A DNA stretch of 64,000 bases from Streptomyces odontomachi (GCF_024435355.1 NZ_JAMJWG010000002.1:372001-436000), one strand, 5' to 3'. Positions 26,375 to 35,369 are shown, numbered from the stretch's first letter. Made by a program: numbers and translations. The notes: generated by a model not told the origin, from the letters alone.

Positions 26375-28005
26375 CCGCGCACCGCCATCGACTCGTGCAG
26401 GAACAGCCGCTTGGACGTGCCGCCGCGCTCCCTGACGTAGGCCACCAGCTTGTTGCTGTCGATCATCGCCGGGTGCTTGTCGTCGTACTCGACGCACATC
26501 ACCGCGCCCAGCCAGGGCTCCTGGCCCATCGCGTACACGTAGACCGAGCTGGCCCGGAGCGTGTCGACGATGGCCGAGGCCTGCTCGAAGTTGGAGCCCT
26601 TGAGACGGCGACCCGCGTCGATCCTGCGCTCCAGGCGCTCCGGGAAGAGCGGCCCGTACAGCCAGCTGACCGGGGCGCCCACGCTCTCCATCCCGATGAA
26701 GACCGTGTCCACCTGGCCCACTGCCGCCGTGACCTGCGCATACAGCTGGGGCGAGATGTTGGTGGAGTCGGCGGCGAACAGGACGCGGGTACCGTCCAGG
26801 TCCAGCAGCCAGCCGCACTTGGTACGGATCCGGATGTCGCCGTGCTCGCCGAGGAAGGGCAGCGCGGTGATGGTGCCGCCGGGGGTGCGAAGGGTGTCCA
26901 GGTCGTCGAGTTCCACGACGTCGTCGAAGCCGAGGGCGCGCAGGATCCGCTTCAGGTCCGGGTCGACGAGGCTGGAGCCGGCCGACTTCGCGATGACGAC
27001 GCGGCCCACCCGGTGCCTGATCCTGAGCAGCGTCTCCAGGAGCATGTGGTCCTGGTGGTTGTGCGTGATCAGCACGTTGTCGATGCGCTCGGGCAGATCG
27101 TCGAAGGTGAACCGGCCGTCGCTCTCGTGCGAGTAGCCGCTGTAGCTGATCACCGGGTCGACGAGGAACGTGGTGCCGCGGTGGCGGACGAACACGCAGG
27201 CGTGGCCGACGTACTCGATGGTGTCGTCCTGCGAGGGGGCGGCCGGTTCGGGAGTCTCCTCGAAGAAGCCCTTGAAGGTGGTGGCCCGCTCCCCCTCGAT
27301 GCCGAGGTCGGCGGCGAACTGGTCCAGCTCGCGGGGGTCGAGCCCGCCGGCGAAGACCCTGTCGAGCAGCGGCGAATCCAGCGGAACGGTCACCAGCACC
27401 TGCTCGGGCGTGTACTCGAGTACCGGCGTGGTGAGGGCGAACTCCCTGGCGTCCCGCTCGATCGTGGAGAACCGGACCTGCTGAAGCCCTGGATCGAAGT
27501 ACGGGGACGCGTAGAGCAGCGGCTCGATGAAACGGTAGTCGGGGGTCCGGTTGTCCCGGTTGTAGAACAGCTCCACCCGCCCGGCCAGCGGCTCGGGCAG
27601 CTGGCGGTACACCGGCTCCATGGTGGCACCGTCCAGGGTGGGCAGGATCTTCTGCTCCAGCTCCTCGATGGCGTCCGCGAGTTCCATGAGCGGGGCGTAC
27701 TGCTCGCGCACGGTCTCGTACCAGCTGCGGATCCTGTCGTACGAGCCCGCGCACTCGTGCACGAAGGGCCCTCCCTGGAAACGGGCCTGCTTGAGCGCCG
27801 TGCGGTGCGCGTCGGGCTTTTCCAGATAGGACTCGACGATGTTCCGGTAATGGCCCTTCAGGTATTTCGCCAGGGTGAAGGGCGGCAGCAGATACGACCA
27901 GGCGTACCACCCGGCGACAGCGGGCTCCGCAATGACATTTCGCTTCAGCGACAGAAGCGGCGCCGGTGAGTGCAGCGATAAGGCCACGTCAGCCCCCATT
28001 CTCAT
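26371..28005 (-). CDS. CmlA-type diiron beta-hydroxylase (MBL fold)
   Basis: A 544-residue protein with the size and two-part layout of CmlA: an N-terminal helical/arm domain (residues 1-255) and a metallo-beta-lactamase-fold domain carrying THNHQDHM (His315, His317, Asp319, His320), FLGEHGDI (Glu386, His387) and AADSTNISP. CmlA is a diiron oxygenase that hydroxylates the beta-carbon of an aminoacyl group held on an NRPS carrier domain; the Glu in the GEH segment matches its iron ligand. It is therefore read as tailoring of the T-domain-bound amino acid of the neighbouring NRPS, not as a beta-lactamase. Codon 9 is TTA (27981-27979). ATG 28005 was chosen; ATG 27999 is equally possible and no strong ribosome-binding site is seen. 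Confidence 0.8.
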   Translation of the reverse strand: MRMGADVALSLHSPAPLLSLKRNVIAEPAVAGWYAWSYLLPPFTLAKYLKGHYRNIVESYLEKPDAHRTALKQARFQGGPFVHECAGSYDRIRSWYETVREQYAPLMELADAIEELEQKILPTLDGATMEPVYRQLPEPLAGRVELFYNRDNRTPDYRFIEPLLYASPYFDPGLQQVRFSTIERDAREFALTTPVLEYTPEQVLVTVPLDSPLLDRVFAGGLDPRELDQFAADLGIEGERATTFKGFFEETPEPAAPSQDDTIEYVGHACVFVRHRGTTFLVDPVISYSGYSHESDGRFTFDDLPERIDNVLITHNHQDHMLLETLLRIRHRVGRVVIAKSAGSSLVDPDLKRILRALGFDDVVELDDLDTLRTPGGTITALPFLGEHGDIRIRTKCGWLLDLDGTRVLFAADSTNISPQLYAQVTAAVGQVDTVFIGMESVGAPVSWLYGPLFPERLERRIDAGRRLKGSNFEQASAIVDTLRASSVYVYAMGQEPWLGAVMCVEYDDKHPAMIDSNKLVAYVRERGGTSKRLFLHESMAVRG

Positions 28006-28387
28006 CAACGTAGTACTGGAACACGGAAGTCGTCTCGATGCCCGGCGGTCCGCGGCAGCCGCCGGCCTCCCTCTGATCGGTGCCGTTCGACGGCGGCGCC
28101 CGGGTCAGAGCGGCATGAGCGAACCGCCCGGAGGCGGCGTCGTATCCGGCGCGGCAGGATCTCCCGCGTCGGACATCTCAAGGGGACGGGCCCCGGCGTC
28201 GAGGAACCGCCGGAAGGGGAGGTCCGCGCTCCCCGGCGCTCCGGCGGGCCGCAGGGCCGCCTCGTGGTGCACCTGCCGCATCAGGTGCCCGCTCACAGCC
28301 GAGGATATTGCATTCGTACACCCGTCCGCGCGTGCAGCGTGGCATGAGATTGGCAAAGCCGTGGTGGGAGATCTCCTTGCCCTCGTC
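28006..28387. other. 382-bp gap between NRPS and hydroxylase genes
   Basis: The stretch between the NRPS stop and the hydroxylase start has several overlapping open frames but none with a ribosome-binding site or recognisable product. It probably contains a promoter or leader for the hydroxylase/ligase pair. AT-richer sequence occurs near 28010-28025 and 28308-28325. No hairpin terminator was found. Confidence 0.3.
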
Positions 28388-31300
28388 TTACCGGTGTTCC
28401 CCGGTGCGAACACGGAGCGCCGCCGGCTCTGCGCAGTGCCCATGCGCTACTCCCCCCAGGTGTTTGCGTCGCAGGTCCCGGATGATCGGCCGGTCGGTGG
28501 CGTGCACCCGTTCGCCCCAGCCCGCCGCGCCGATCCACTGCCGGAGTGCCGCAAGGAGCGGAAGCTCGGCGGTGCCCGCCCGGGTCACGGTGGTCAACCA
28601 CTCCTGCGCGTCCACGACCTGGTGCGCTTCGAAACCGAGCTCGTCGCGCAGCTCCTCGACGTCGTAGGTGCGGTGCACGAGGACGGACTCCTCGGCCGCG
28701 CCCTGCGCGTCGGCCGCCGCCAGCAGCGCCGTTGCGACGTCGGCGACATGGCAGACCGGGACGCGGCCCTCCAGCCGGGGCAGCGCACCGTGCCGCAGCG
28801 ACAGCCGCAGCAGCTGGGCGAACACGTCCCGCTCCAGGAACGCGTGCTCCCGGTCGGTGTGCCCGTACACCAGCCCGGCGCGCAGCAGGTCGATGCGGCA
28901 GCGGTCGCCGGACAGCGCGCCGGCGTAGCCCTCGGCGACGAACTTCGACTGCGAGTACGGGTCCCGGACCGCGGCCAGCGCTTCCTCGCCGAGCGGCACG
29001 AAGCGCGGGCCGACGGAGGCGGCGGACAGGAACACGAAGCGCGGTGCGTCCAGCGCGGCGGCGGCGCGCACCAGGGTGCGGGTGGTGGCGATGCTCCCGT
29101 TCACCTGGCGCTCGAGCGGCAGCAGATGGTTGACCTCGAAGCCACAGTGCACGACGGGCCCCCAGCGGAGGTCCGGCCCGTCACCACCGCTCCCGGCGAG
29201 GCGCTCGGCGTCTTCGTATCCGAGGAACTCGACGTCGGCGAGGTCCGCGGGAGCACGCTCGAAGCGTGCGCAGTGCCGGGACACCAGGTGCTCGGGGTCG
29301 CTGGTGGTGACGACGGTGAGTCGACGGTCGCCGTCCAGGAGGCGGTCCAGGACGTGGCCGCCGATGAAGCCGCCGGCGCCGGTGAGGGTGAGGGCCGCGG
29401 CGCGCTCCCGCGCGCGTGGGGTCGCCGGGCGCAGCGCGGCGAGCTCGGCCGGCAGCGCGGCCAGCTCCGTGGCGACACCGGCGAACACGCCCGGCACGGG
29501 GTCGTGTGCCTGCGGGGCGGCGGTCCCGCGCTCGCCCGCGGTCCCGTCCCCGGACCGGTCGTGCAGTCCGGCGAGGAAGCCCGCAACGCTGAAGTCGTAG
29601 TTGAGCAGGTCGAAGACCTCCTGGACCGGGTCCTCGCCGTAGATCTCGCTCAGTTCGACCTGGATCCGTACGAGCGCCAGCGAGTCCCCGCCCGCGTCGA
29701 AGATCGAGGTGTCGGGTTCGACGTCGACGCCCAGGACGCCTGCCACGATGCCGTGGACGATCGCCCTGTCGTCGCCGGAGGCCGACCGCGCGTCCGCGGG
29801 GGGCGTGTCGTCGGCCGCGCCCGCGCGGTCCGCGGCCTGCTGAACGAGGGTCCGTACGGCCGCCTTGTCCGCCTTGCCGTTGTTCGTGAGCGGCAGCTCG
29901 GGGAGCGCGAGCAGGACGTCCGGCACCTCCCAGGGCGGCAGTTGAGCACGCAGCTGCGCCTTCAGCTCGGTCTCCTGACGGGTGGTCGCGGTGTGCGCGA
30001 GCACCAGCGCGGCGCCGTCCTGGAGTAACACGGCCGAGGCGTCCAGGAGCTTGGCCACCCTGCCGCTCAGCTCGGTCAGGCCGATCCGGTGGCCGAGCCG
30101 CTTGATCTGCTCGTCGAGTCTGCCCAGGTAGAACACCTCCCCGTCGACGAGCTCGACCTCGTCGCCCGTGTGGTAGGCGGGAGAGCCGTCGACGGTGGTG
30201 AACGGACCGGTCTCCTCGGCGGACGCGGCGGACGCGGCGGACGCCCCCTCGTAGCCGAGCGCCACCCCCGGGCCGACCAGGACGAGCTCGCCGCGGCCGG
30301 CAGCGGCATAGCCGCCCTGCGCGGCGTCGTACACCCGAGCCGTGTAGCCGTCGATGGGGCGGCCGACGGAGGTCGTGAAGCGCGACGGCTCCGCGACGCT
30401 GAAGCACACCGTGCCCTCGGTGGGACCGTAGGCGTTCAGGACGCGGCTGTAGCGGGCGGCGGCGCGGAACTCCACCTCGGAGAGTGCCTCACCGGCGAAG
30501 ACGACCGTGCCGATCGATTTGCGTGCTTCGTCGTCCAAACGCGCGTAGACCGAGGGCGGCAGTGTGATGATGTCGCAGCCGCGGTCCCGCAGATGCCGTC
30601 CGACCGCGCTGAGCCACGAGCCGCCCTCGCCTGGCGGCACCACCAGCTGCGCACCGGCGTACAGGGCCACCAGGATCTCCGCGATGGAGGCGTCGAACGA
30701 CAGCGACGAGAACTGCACCACCCGGTGCCCCGGCTTCACCCCGAAGAGCCGGGTCTGGGCGCGGCACAGGTTCTCGATGCCGGCGTGGCCGACGTTCACC
30801 AGCTTGGGAAGGCCGGTGGAGCCGGAGGTGAAGATCGAGTACGCTGCCGCCGAGCCGGGCACGGCCTTCGCGTCACCACGTTGGCCTGCTGCCGCGGCGG
30901 CGCGCGTGATCTCTTCCGCTGCGAGCACCCTGACGGCCTCGTCGTGTTCCACGCCCACTTCCCGGAGCGCGGTGAGCGAGTCCGGCGAACAGCAGACGAC
31001 GAGACGGGGGGCCGCGACGCGGATCGCCTCCCCCATCCGTTCCGCGGGCAGCGTGGGGTTCAGCGGGGTGTGGACGAGCCCGGCGCGCATCACCGCCAAC
31101 GCCCAGATGAGGGCCTCCGCGGTGTGCTCGCCGATCAGGACGACGCGGCCGCCGTCCGGGCAGAGCCGGCACAGCTGCGCCGCGCGCTCCCGGGTGACCT
31201 GGTCGAGCTCCGCGTACGTCCAGCTCTGCGCTCCCGATTCCAGCGCCACCAGGTCGCCATGGCACCCGAGGTGGTGGGCGACGAAGGCAGGCAGTTCCAC
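28388..31300 (-). CDS. Single-module NRPS: adenylation-thiolation-reductase (A-T-R)
   Basis: A 970-residue enzyme. The A domain (about 1-480) has YSIFTSGSTGLPK, NAYGPTEGT and the A10 Lys476 (NNGKADK). The T domain carries Ser540 in DAGGDSL. The C-terminal thioester reductase (about 635-940) has LTGAGGFIGG for NAD(P)H and YSQSK as the Tyr/Lys pair. By-eye alignment to GrsA gives the specificity code DAATVAAVCK, in the aromatic (Phe/Tyr/Trp-like) group. The order A-T-R is that of CmlP, releasing the aminoacyl thioester as an aldehyde. GTG 31300 has AAGAAGG upstream. Codon 425 is TTA (30028-30026). The gene is followed by a CmlA-type hydroxylase, so beta-hydroxylation on the T domain before reductive release is expected. 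Confidence 0.85.
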   Translation of the reverse strand: MELPAFVAHHLGCHGDLVALESGAQSWTYAELDQVTRERAAQLCRLCPDGGRVVLIGEHTAEALIWALAVMRAGLVHTPLNPTLPAERMGEAIRVAAPRLVVCCSPDSLTALREVGVEHDEAVRVLAAEEITRAAAAAGQRGDAKAVPGSAAAYSIFTSGSTGLPKLVNVGHAGIENLCRAQTRLFGVKPGHRVVQFSSLSFDASIAEILVALYAGAQLVVPPGEGGSWLSAVGRHLRDRGCDIITLPPSVYARLDDEARKSIGTVVFAGEALSEVEFRAAARYSRVLNAYGPTEGTVCFSVAEPSRFTTSVGRPIDGYTARVYDAAQGGYAAAGRGELVLVGPGVALGYEGASAASAASAEETGPFTTVDGSPAYHTGDEVELVDGEVFYLGRLDEQIKRLGHRIGLTELSGRVAKLLDASAVLLQDGAALVLAHTATTRQETELKAQLRAQLPPWEVPDVLLALPELPLTNNGKADKAAVRTLVQQAADRAGAADDTPPADARSASGDDRAIVHGIVAGVLGVDVEPDTSIFDAGGDSLALVRIQVELSEIYGEDPVQEVFDLLNYDFSVAGFLAGLHDRSGDGTAGERGTAAPQAHDPVPGVFAGVATELAALPAELAALRPATPRARERAAALTLTGAGGFIGGHVLDRLLDGDRRLTVVTTSDPEHLVSRHCARFERAPADLADVEFLGYEDAERLAGSGGDGPDLRWGPVVHCGFEVNHLLPLERQVNGSIATTRTLVRAAAALDAPRFVFLSAASVGPRFVPLGEEALAAVRDPYSQSKFVAEGYAGALSGDRCRIDLLRAGLVYGHTDREHAFLERDVFAQLLRLSLRHGALPRLEGRVPVCHVADVATALLAAADAQGAAEESVLVHRTYDVEELRDELGFEAHQVVDAQEWLTTVTRAGTAELPLLAALRQWIGAAGWGERVHATDRPIIRDLRRKHLGGVAHGHCAEPAALRVRTGEHR

Positions 31301-31416
31301 GAAGTACCTTCTTTCAACTCGCTGAACGCGGCGGTGCACGGGAGTGGGCGGTGGGCTGGGCCCGTCGGCCTGCGCGCGCCGGGGCACGCGCGGGGCCCTT
31401 CAGCGCATACGGCGGG

Positions 31417-32580
31417 TCATTGCGCGGTCTTGACCGGTCCGCTCCGGGACCCGACCCGCTCCTCGAGTTCGCCGAGGATGTTCCGGGCGTCCTCGGTCGG
31501 CAGGAAGGCCCGCTTGTACTGCAACCGCAGCAGTGGAGGCCCGGGCAGGGACCGGTCGGCCAGGAACTTCAGGTCCTCGAACATCCGGCGGCTGCGCACC
31601 GGGATCCAGCGCCACCTGCCGGGTTCCGGCCGCATGAGTGTGGTGTCCGAGACCACGATGCGCGGCATGCGGCAGCGGCCGCAGGCGGCACCGAAGGTCT
31701 TGAGGTCGGAGACGGTGAAGCGGCCGAGCGAGTCGTAGAACTCCCGCTTCTGCCGGAAGTACTCGGGGGTGTAGTCGGACGCCAGCTCCCCGCGCACGAC
31801 CAGCGGTTTGATCTCGGCGAAGTAACCGCCCTTGCGGGCGAAGTCCCAGCGTGACACCGGGTATTGCAGCACCAGCCCGCCGCCGATGTTCCTCAGCACC
31901 GTGTCGGTGACGGCGCTCAGCAGCTCGTCGAAGGAGATGCCCCGGCGCAGCGGCAGCCACTGTTCGTCGGTCGCTGCGATGGTCGGAATGCCCTTGCGAC
32001 CCGGTACCGGCAGCTCCCCCAGCTCGTGCTCGACCAGCGCGGGATCGGCCGGCGGGAGCGCCGCGTACCTGGCGAGCAGCGCCGCGTGGTCGCGGTAGCG
32101 GCCGGCGACGGGGCGGGTCGGCTTGCCCTGCACCTGCGCGCGTATCGCCTTGAGCACGGCCAGCGCGTCGGACAGGTCGACGACCATGTGGTTCATCTTG
32201 ACGAAGACCACGTGCTCGCCGTCCGCATGCGGCCACATGGCGATGTGCACGGCCTCGTCGAGCCGCAGGGGACGGGAGTTGTGGTAGTCCGAGACCGTCT
32301 CGGCGAGCCGGTCGGTGTCACCGTCCAGGAGCGTCTCATGCAGGACGACGGTGGCGGCCGTCTCGGCCTCGTCCCTGCCGAGCAGGTTCGCCAGGGCATG
32401 CGTGAGCCCCAGTTCGCGTGCGAACCGGAGGAGGCCGGCCGGATCGGCGGCGCATGCCGGGTCCAGGGTGCCGATCCAGGCGGCGCAGGGGTTGACGTCG
32501 CAGTCCAGGTCGAGGTCGCGGAGGAACCGGAAGAGGTCCTGCACGCCGAGTGCATCGGGCCGTAGGGAAAATCCGGACAT
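31417..32580 (-). CDS. Free-standing condensation-domain-like acyltransferase
   Basis: A 387-residue protein with a weak condensation-domain signature: FVKMNHMVVDLSDAL, where Asn130-His131-x3-Asp135 replaces the usual HHxxxDG, keeping the catalytic second histidine. The C-terminal half includes LVLQYPVSRWDF-like strands of the second chloramphenicol-acetyltransferase-like lobe. At 387 residues it is shorter than a typical C domain (about 450). It could join the halogenated acyl group carried by the ACP to the amino group of the T-bound amino acid or free amino-diol; this is inference. It is first in the leftward transcript, 116 bp ahead of the NRPS, and divergent from the HAD gene. Confidence 0.65.
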   Translation of the reverse strand: MSGFSLRPDALGVQDLFRFLRDLDLDCDVNPCAAWIGTLDPACAADPAGLLRFARELGLTHALANLLGRDEAETAATVVLHETLLDGDTDRLAETVSDYHNSRPLRLDEAVHIAMWPHADGEHVVFVKMNHMVVDLSDALAVLKAIRAQVQGKPTRPVAGRYRDHAALLARYAALPPADPALVEHELGELPVPGRKGIPTIAATDEQWLPLRRGISFDELLSAVTDTVLRNIGGGLVLQYPVSRWDFARKGGYFAEIKPLVVRGELASDYTPEYFRQKREFYDSLGRFTVSDLKTFGAACGRCRMPRIVVSDTTLMRPEPGRWRWIPVRSRRMFEDLKFLADRSLPGPPLLRLQYKRAFLPTEDARNILGELEERVGSRSGPVKTAQ

Positions 32581-32951
32581 CAGCCTTCAGTTCCCCTCGG
32601 GTTCGGTGCAGCCGGCAGGACGGAGCGCTCGCACGGAGACACCGGCGAGCGTGGTGGAAACGGGCCCGGCCATCGCTGCCGTGCCTGGACTCAACATGGC
32701 TGAAAGTCTGTCGAGCACCGTGCCGCACGGCAAGCGCGTTCAAGGACAGGGGGTGGCGTGCAACCGCGGCCGAGCGGTGTGCAACCGCGGCCGCGCATCA
32801 GTTGGACACTGCTGGTCCGGCGCCTGCCGGGCGAGCATGAGCCGACCCGGGGAGTTCGACGGCTGCCGTATCATCCCCGGTGCCGCGACCCGGCCTTCCT
32901 TTCCCACCTGTACTCCCCTTTCCGCCATATCCGCAGAAGGAGCTTCCACGC
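32581..32951. promoter_or_regulatory. Divergent promoter inside the cluster (condensation gene / HAD gene)
   Basis: This 371-bp gap carries no plausible gene. It holds a short inverted repeat CCGTGC-c-GCACGG (32718-32730) and a 15-bp direct repeat described separately. It must contain the start of the main leftward biosynthetic transcript and of the rightward HAD gene, and is a natural target for the StrR-like regulator. Confidence 0.55.
32758..32793 (+). repeat. 15-bp direct repeats, two helical turns apart
   Basis: GTGCAACCGCGGCCG occurs at 32758-32772 and 32779-32793, a start-to-start distance of 21 bp. A close relative, GTGCAACTGCGCC, occurs on the minus strand at 36954-36942 within the other divergent promoter of the cluster. 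Spacing on one face of the helix and recurrence in both promoters suggest binding sites for a shared regulator. Confidence 0.6.
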
Positions 32952-33644
32952 GTGGTGAATTTCGCCGTCTTCGACCTCGATGACACCCTGGTGGACAGCA
33001 CCGACGCCATTGACCGGTGGTTTGCCGAGCTGGCCGGGCAGCGCGAACTGGGGGCGGAAGGACTGGAATTCCTCCGTGCGGAACAGCAGCGTCCGGTAGC
33101 CCCCCGGGAGACCTTTCGCGTCATCGTCGAACGCTTCGGTTTCTCCGAGTCCCCGGCCGAACTCCAGGCCCTCTTCTGGGAACGCTGGCCACGCCTGGTC
33201 CGGCCGTTCGGCGGTGTCATCGAGCACCTGCGCCTGCTGCGCGGGGCCGGCTGGCGGCTCGCCGTGCTGACCAACGGCCCGGAGTCGGTGCAGCGCCTGA
33301 AGATGGGCGACGAACTGGCCGGTCTCTTCGACGCGGTGTGCTTCGCCGACGGCACACAGGTGCCCCTGAAACCCGACCCGGAGAGTTTCCGTCTCGTTGC
33401 CCGCCGCGCCGCCGCCGAACTCGAGGGGGCGTGGATGGTGGGTGATTCCCTCGTACACGACGTCGCGGGAGCCACCGCGGTGGGCATGGAGACGATCTGG
33501 ATCTCGGGCGGCCGGAAGCCGGCGCCCGGAGAGGCCGTTCCGGGTCGGGTGGTGGCCACGGTCACCGAGGCGTTCCGGCTCCTGCTTCCGGAGGGCGCCC
33601 GGGGTCTTCGGAGCCCACAGCGTCCGGAGCACGCTGATCGGTGA
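32952..33644 (+). CDS. HAD-superfamily phosphatase
   Basis: A 230-residue HAD hydrolase with all four motifs: FDLDDTL (nucleophile Asp and acid/base Asp), LTNGP, the lysine in PLKPDPESF, and VGDSLVHDVAGA. The helical cap (residues 15-90) is of the phosphoglycolate phosphatase/YjjG type, acting on small phosphorylated metabolites. GTG 32952 has AAGGAG at 9-nt spacing; the next codon is also GTG. It lies inside the biosynthetic cluster and is divergent from the condensation gene. One attractive role is removal of the phosphate added by the CPT-like kinase during or after export. Its 3' end overlaps the convergent permease gene by 83 bp. Confidence 0.8.
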   Translation: MVNFAVFDLDDTLVDSTDAIDRWFAELAGQRELGAEGLEFLRAEQQRPVAPRETFRVIVERFGFSESPAELQALFWERWPRLVRPFGGVIEHLRLLRGAGWRLAVLTNGPESVQRLKMGDELAGLFDAVCFADGTQVPLKPDPESFRLVARRAAAELEGAWMVGDSLVHDVAGATAVGMETIWISGGRKPAPGEAVPGRVVATVTEAFRLLLPEGARGLRSPQRPEHADR

Positions 33645-35202
33645 GGTACGCCACCCCGGAGCGCACCCCCCACCGATAGGTGCCAAGGCCGCACAGCGCC
33701 ACCGCAAGGGTGTCCCACGGCGCGGGAATCGCTCCCATACCGCCGAAGGTCCCGAGCCCCGACAGCACCAGCAGCCACACCAGGTACACCAGCAGCCAGG
33801 TGCCCCTGCGCACCTCGGCCACCACGTCGAGCTGCCCGCGACGCAGTGCGGCGAACAGCAGCACGGTGCCCAGCAGCACCGGCAGTGCGACACGCAGGGT
33901 GTGCCAGCCGGACCAGTAGACGAGCTCGGCCGCCACGACGAACCCGAGCGGCAGGATCCAGCCCAGCCCTCGTACCCAGCCCGCCAGCCGCTCGGGAGCG
34001 GCGGTGCGGAAGGTGGCCGCCGCGACGGTGCACAGCGAGTACGTCAGCAGGGCGAGCACCCCCACGACCGCGATGATCTGCTGCCATCTGCTGGACGGCA
34101 GCAGGCACACCATGCTGAGCACGAAGTTCAGCGCCAGCGCGTTCCTGGGCACCCCGGCGCCCTCGTCCACGTGCGTGAACAGCTTCGGCAGCCCGCCGTT
34201 CTTGGCCACCGCGTACGTCTCCCTGCCGCCGGCCGCGACGATGACGTACGTCGAGCCCGACGGCGACAGCACCGCATCGGCGTAGATGACGGTGGCGAGC
34301 CAGCCCAGGTTGAGCAGCAGCGCGAGCTCCCCGTAGGGCGAGGCGAAGCTGAGCCCGGCCCAGCCGCCCGGCCCGAGGCGCTCGGATGGCACCGCGAGGA
34401 CGAAGGTCACCTGGAGCACCACGTTCAGCACCACGGAGAGCCCGATGGCGGTCAGGACGGCGCGCGGGATGTCCCGGCGGGGGTTGCGCGCCTCGGCCGA
34501 CAGCTCGATCGGGGCGGCGAAGCCGTTGAGCGCGTAGATGATGCCGCCGCCCGCGATGGCCGTCAGGACCGCCGACCACCCCTGCGGCGCGAGTCCGCCC
34601 CCCGCGGAGACGTTGCCGGGGTGGAAGCTGGACAGCAGCAGCGTCACCACGGTGATCAGCGGCACCGCCACCTTGATCACGGTGACCAGCAGGTTCAGCC
34701 GGGCGAAGAGCTTGACGCCGAACGAGTTGAGCAGCACCAGGGCCGCCAGCAGAACGGCACCGACGACCTTGCCCTCGGCCGACATCGCGTCATCGACGTA
34801 GAGGCCGGGCAGGTAGCGGTCCGCGTACTGCACGATGGCCGAGGTCTGCGCCGCCATCGTGCTGGCGACCGCCAGGAGCATGGCCCAGCCGATCAGGTTT
34901 CCGGCCAGCGGGCCGTTGGCGAGCAGCGGCCAGCGCACCATGCCGCCGGCTTGCGGGGTGCCCGCACCCAGTTCGATGAGCACCACGGCGATCAGCATGA
35001 CCGCCACGCCCGCGATGATCCAGGAGAGCACGGCCGCCGGGCCCGCGAGGGCGGCAGCGTAGAAGGCGCCGAACAGCCAGCCGGAGCCGATGATGCCGCC
35101 GAAGGCCACGCCCGTCAGGCTCCAGAAGCCCAGGTCGCGCCGGAGCCGGCGGTCCTGGTCGGGCTCGGGCCGCGTGGCGGGATCGGGTGCCACGACCGTC
35201 AT
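33562..35202 (-). CDS. APC-family amino-acid permease
   Basis: A 546-residue membrane protein with 12-13 hydrophobic segments. The first helix contains GVAFGGIIGSGWLFG, the Gly-rich unwound segment that binds the amino-acid backbone in the APC superfamily, and FAAPIELSAEARNPRRDIPR is the equally typical loop after helix 6. Expected role: uptake of an amino acid or export of an amino-acid-like product, a fit to a cluster that uses serine-derived building blocks. ATG 35202 has GGAGGTGACC upstream. The last 83 bp overlap the 3' end of the HAD gene on the other strand. Confidence 0.8.
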   Translation of the reverse strand: MTVVAPDPATRPEPDQDRRLRRDLGFWSLTGVAFGGIIGSGWLFGAFYAAALAGPAAVLSWIIAGVAVMLIAVVLIELGAGTPQAGGMVRWPLLANGPLAGNLIGWAMLLAVASTMAAQTSAIVQYADRYLPGLYVDDAMSAEGKVVGAVLLAALVLLNSFGVKLFARLNLLVTVIKVAVPLITVVTLLLSSFHPGNVSAGGGLAPQGWSAVLTAIAGGGIIYALNGFAAPIELSAEARNPRRDIPRAVLTAIGLSVVLNVVLQVTFVLAVPSERLGPGGWAGLSFASPYGELALLLNLGWLATVIYADAVLSPSGSTYVIVAAGGRETYAVAKNGGLPKLFTHVDEGAGVPRNALALNFVLSMVCLLPSSRWQQIIAVVGVLALLTYSLCTVAAATFRTAAPERLAGWVRGLGWILPLGFVVAAELVYWSGWHTLRVALPVLLGTVLLFAALRRGQLDVVAEVRRGTWLLVYLVWLLVLSGLGTFGGMGAIPAPWDTLAVALCGLGTYRWGVRSGVAYLTDQRAPDAVGSEDPGRPPEAGAGTPR

Positions 35203-35369
35203 GCGGTCACCTCCGCGTGCCCGAGCAGACCAAGCAGCGGGCGTGTGCGCCGCGTTCGCAGTTTCACGGTGTCTTCCCTTACGTGCGATCAGCGACGAGT
35301 GCCGCCAGACGGTCGATGCCGAATTGATCTGAGGGCCCTGGTACGGGCGGTGCGCTGGGCAGGGGGCCG

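Noticed and set aside
26371..28005. Metallo-beta-lactamase resistance enzyme
   Set aside because: At 544 residues, with a large N-terminal domain and the CmlA-type Glu ligand, beside an NRPS, it fits a hydroxylase and not a lactamase.
28105..28443. Small minus-strand gene between NRPS and hydroxylase
   Set aside because: It overlaps the NRPS 3' end, lacks a ribosome-binding site and shows no family character; an MbtH protein was looked for here and not found.
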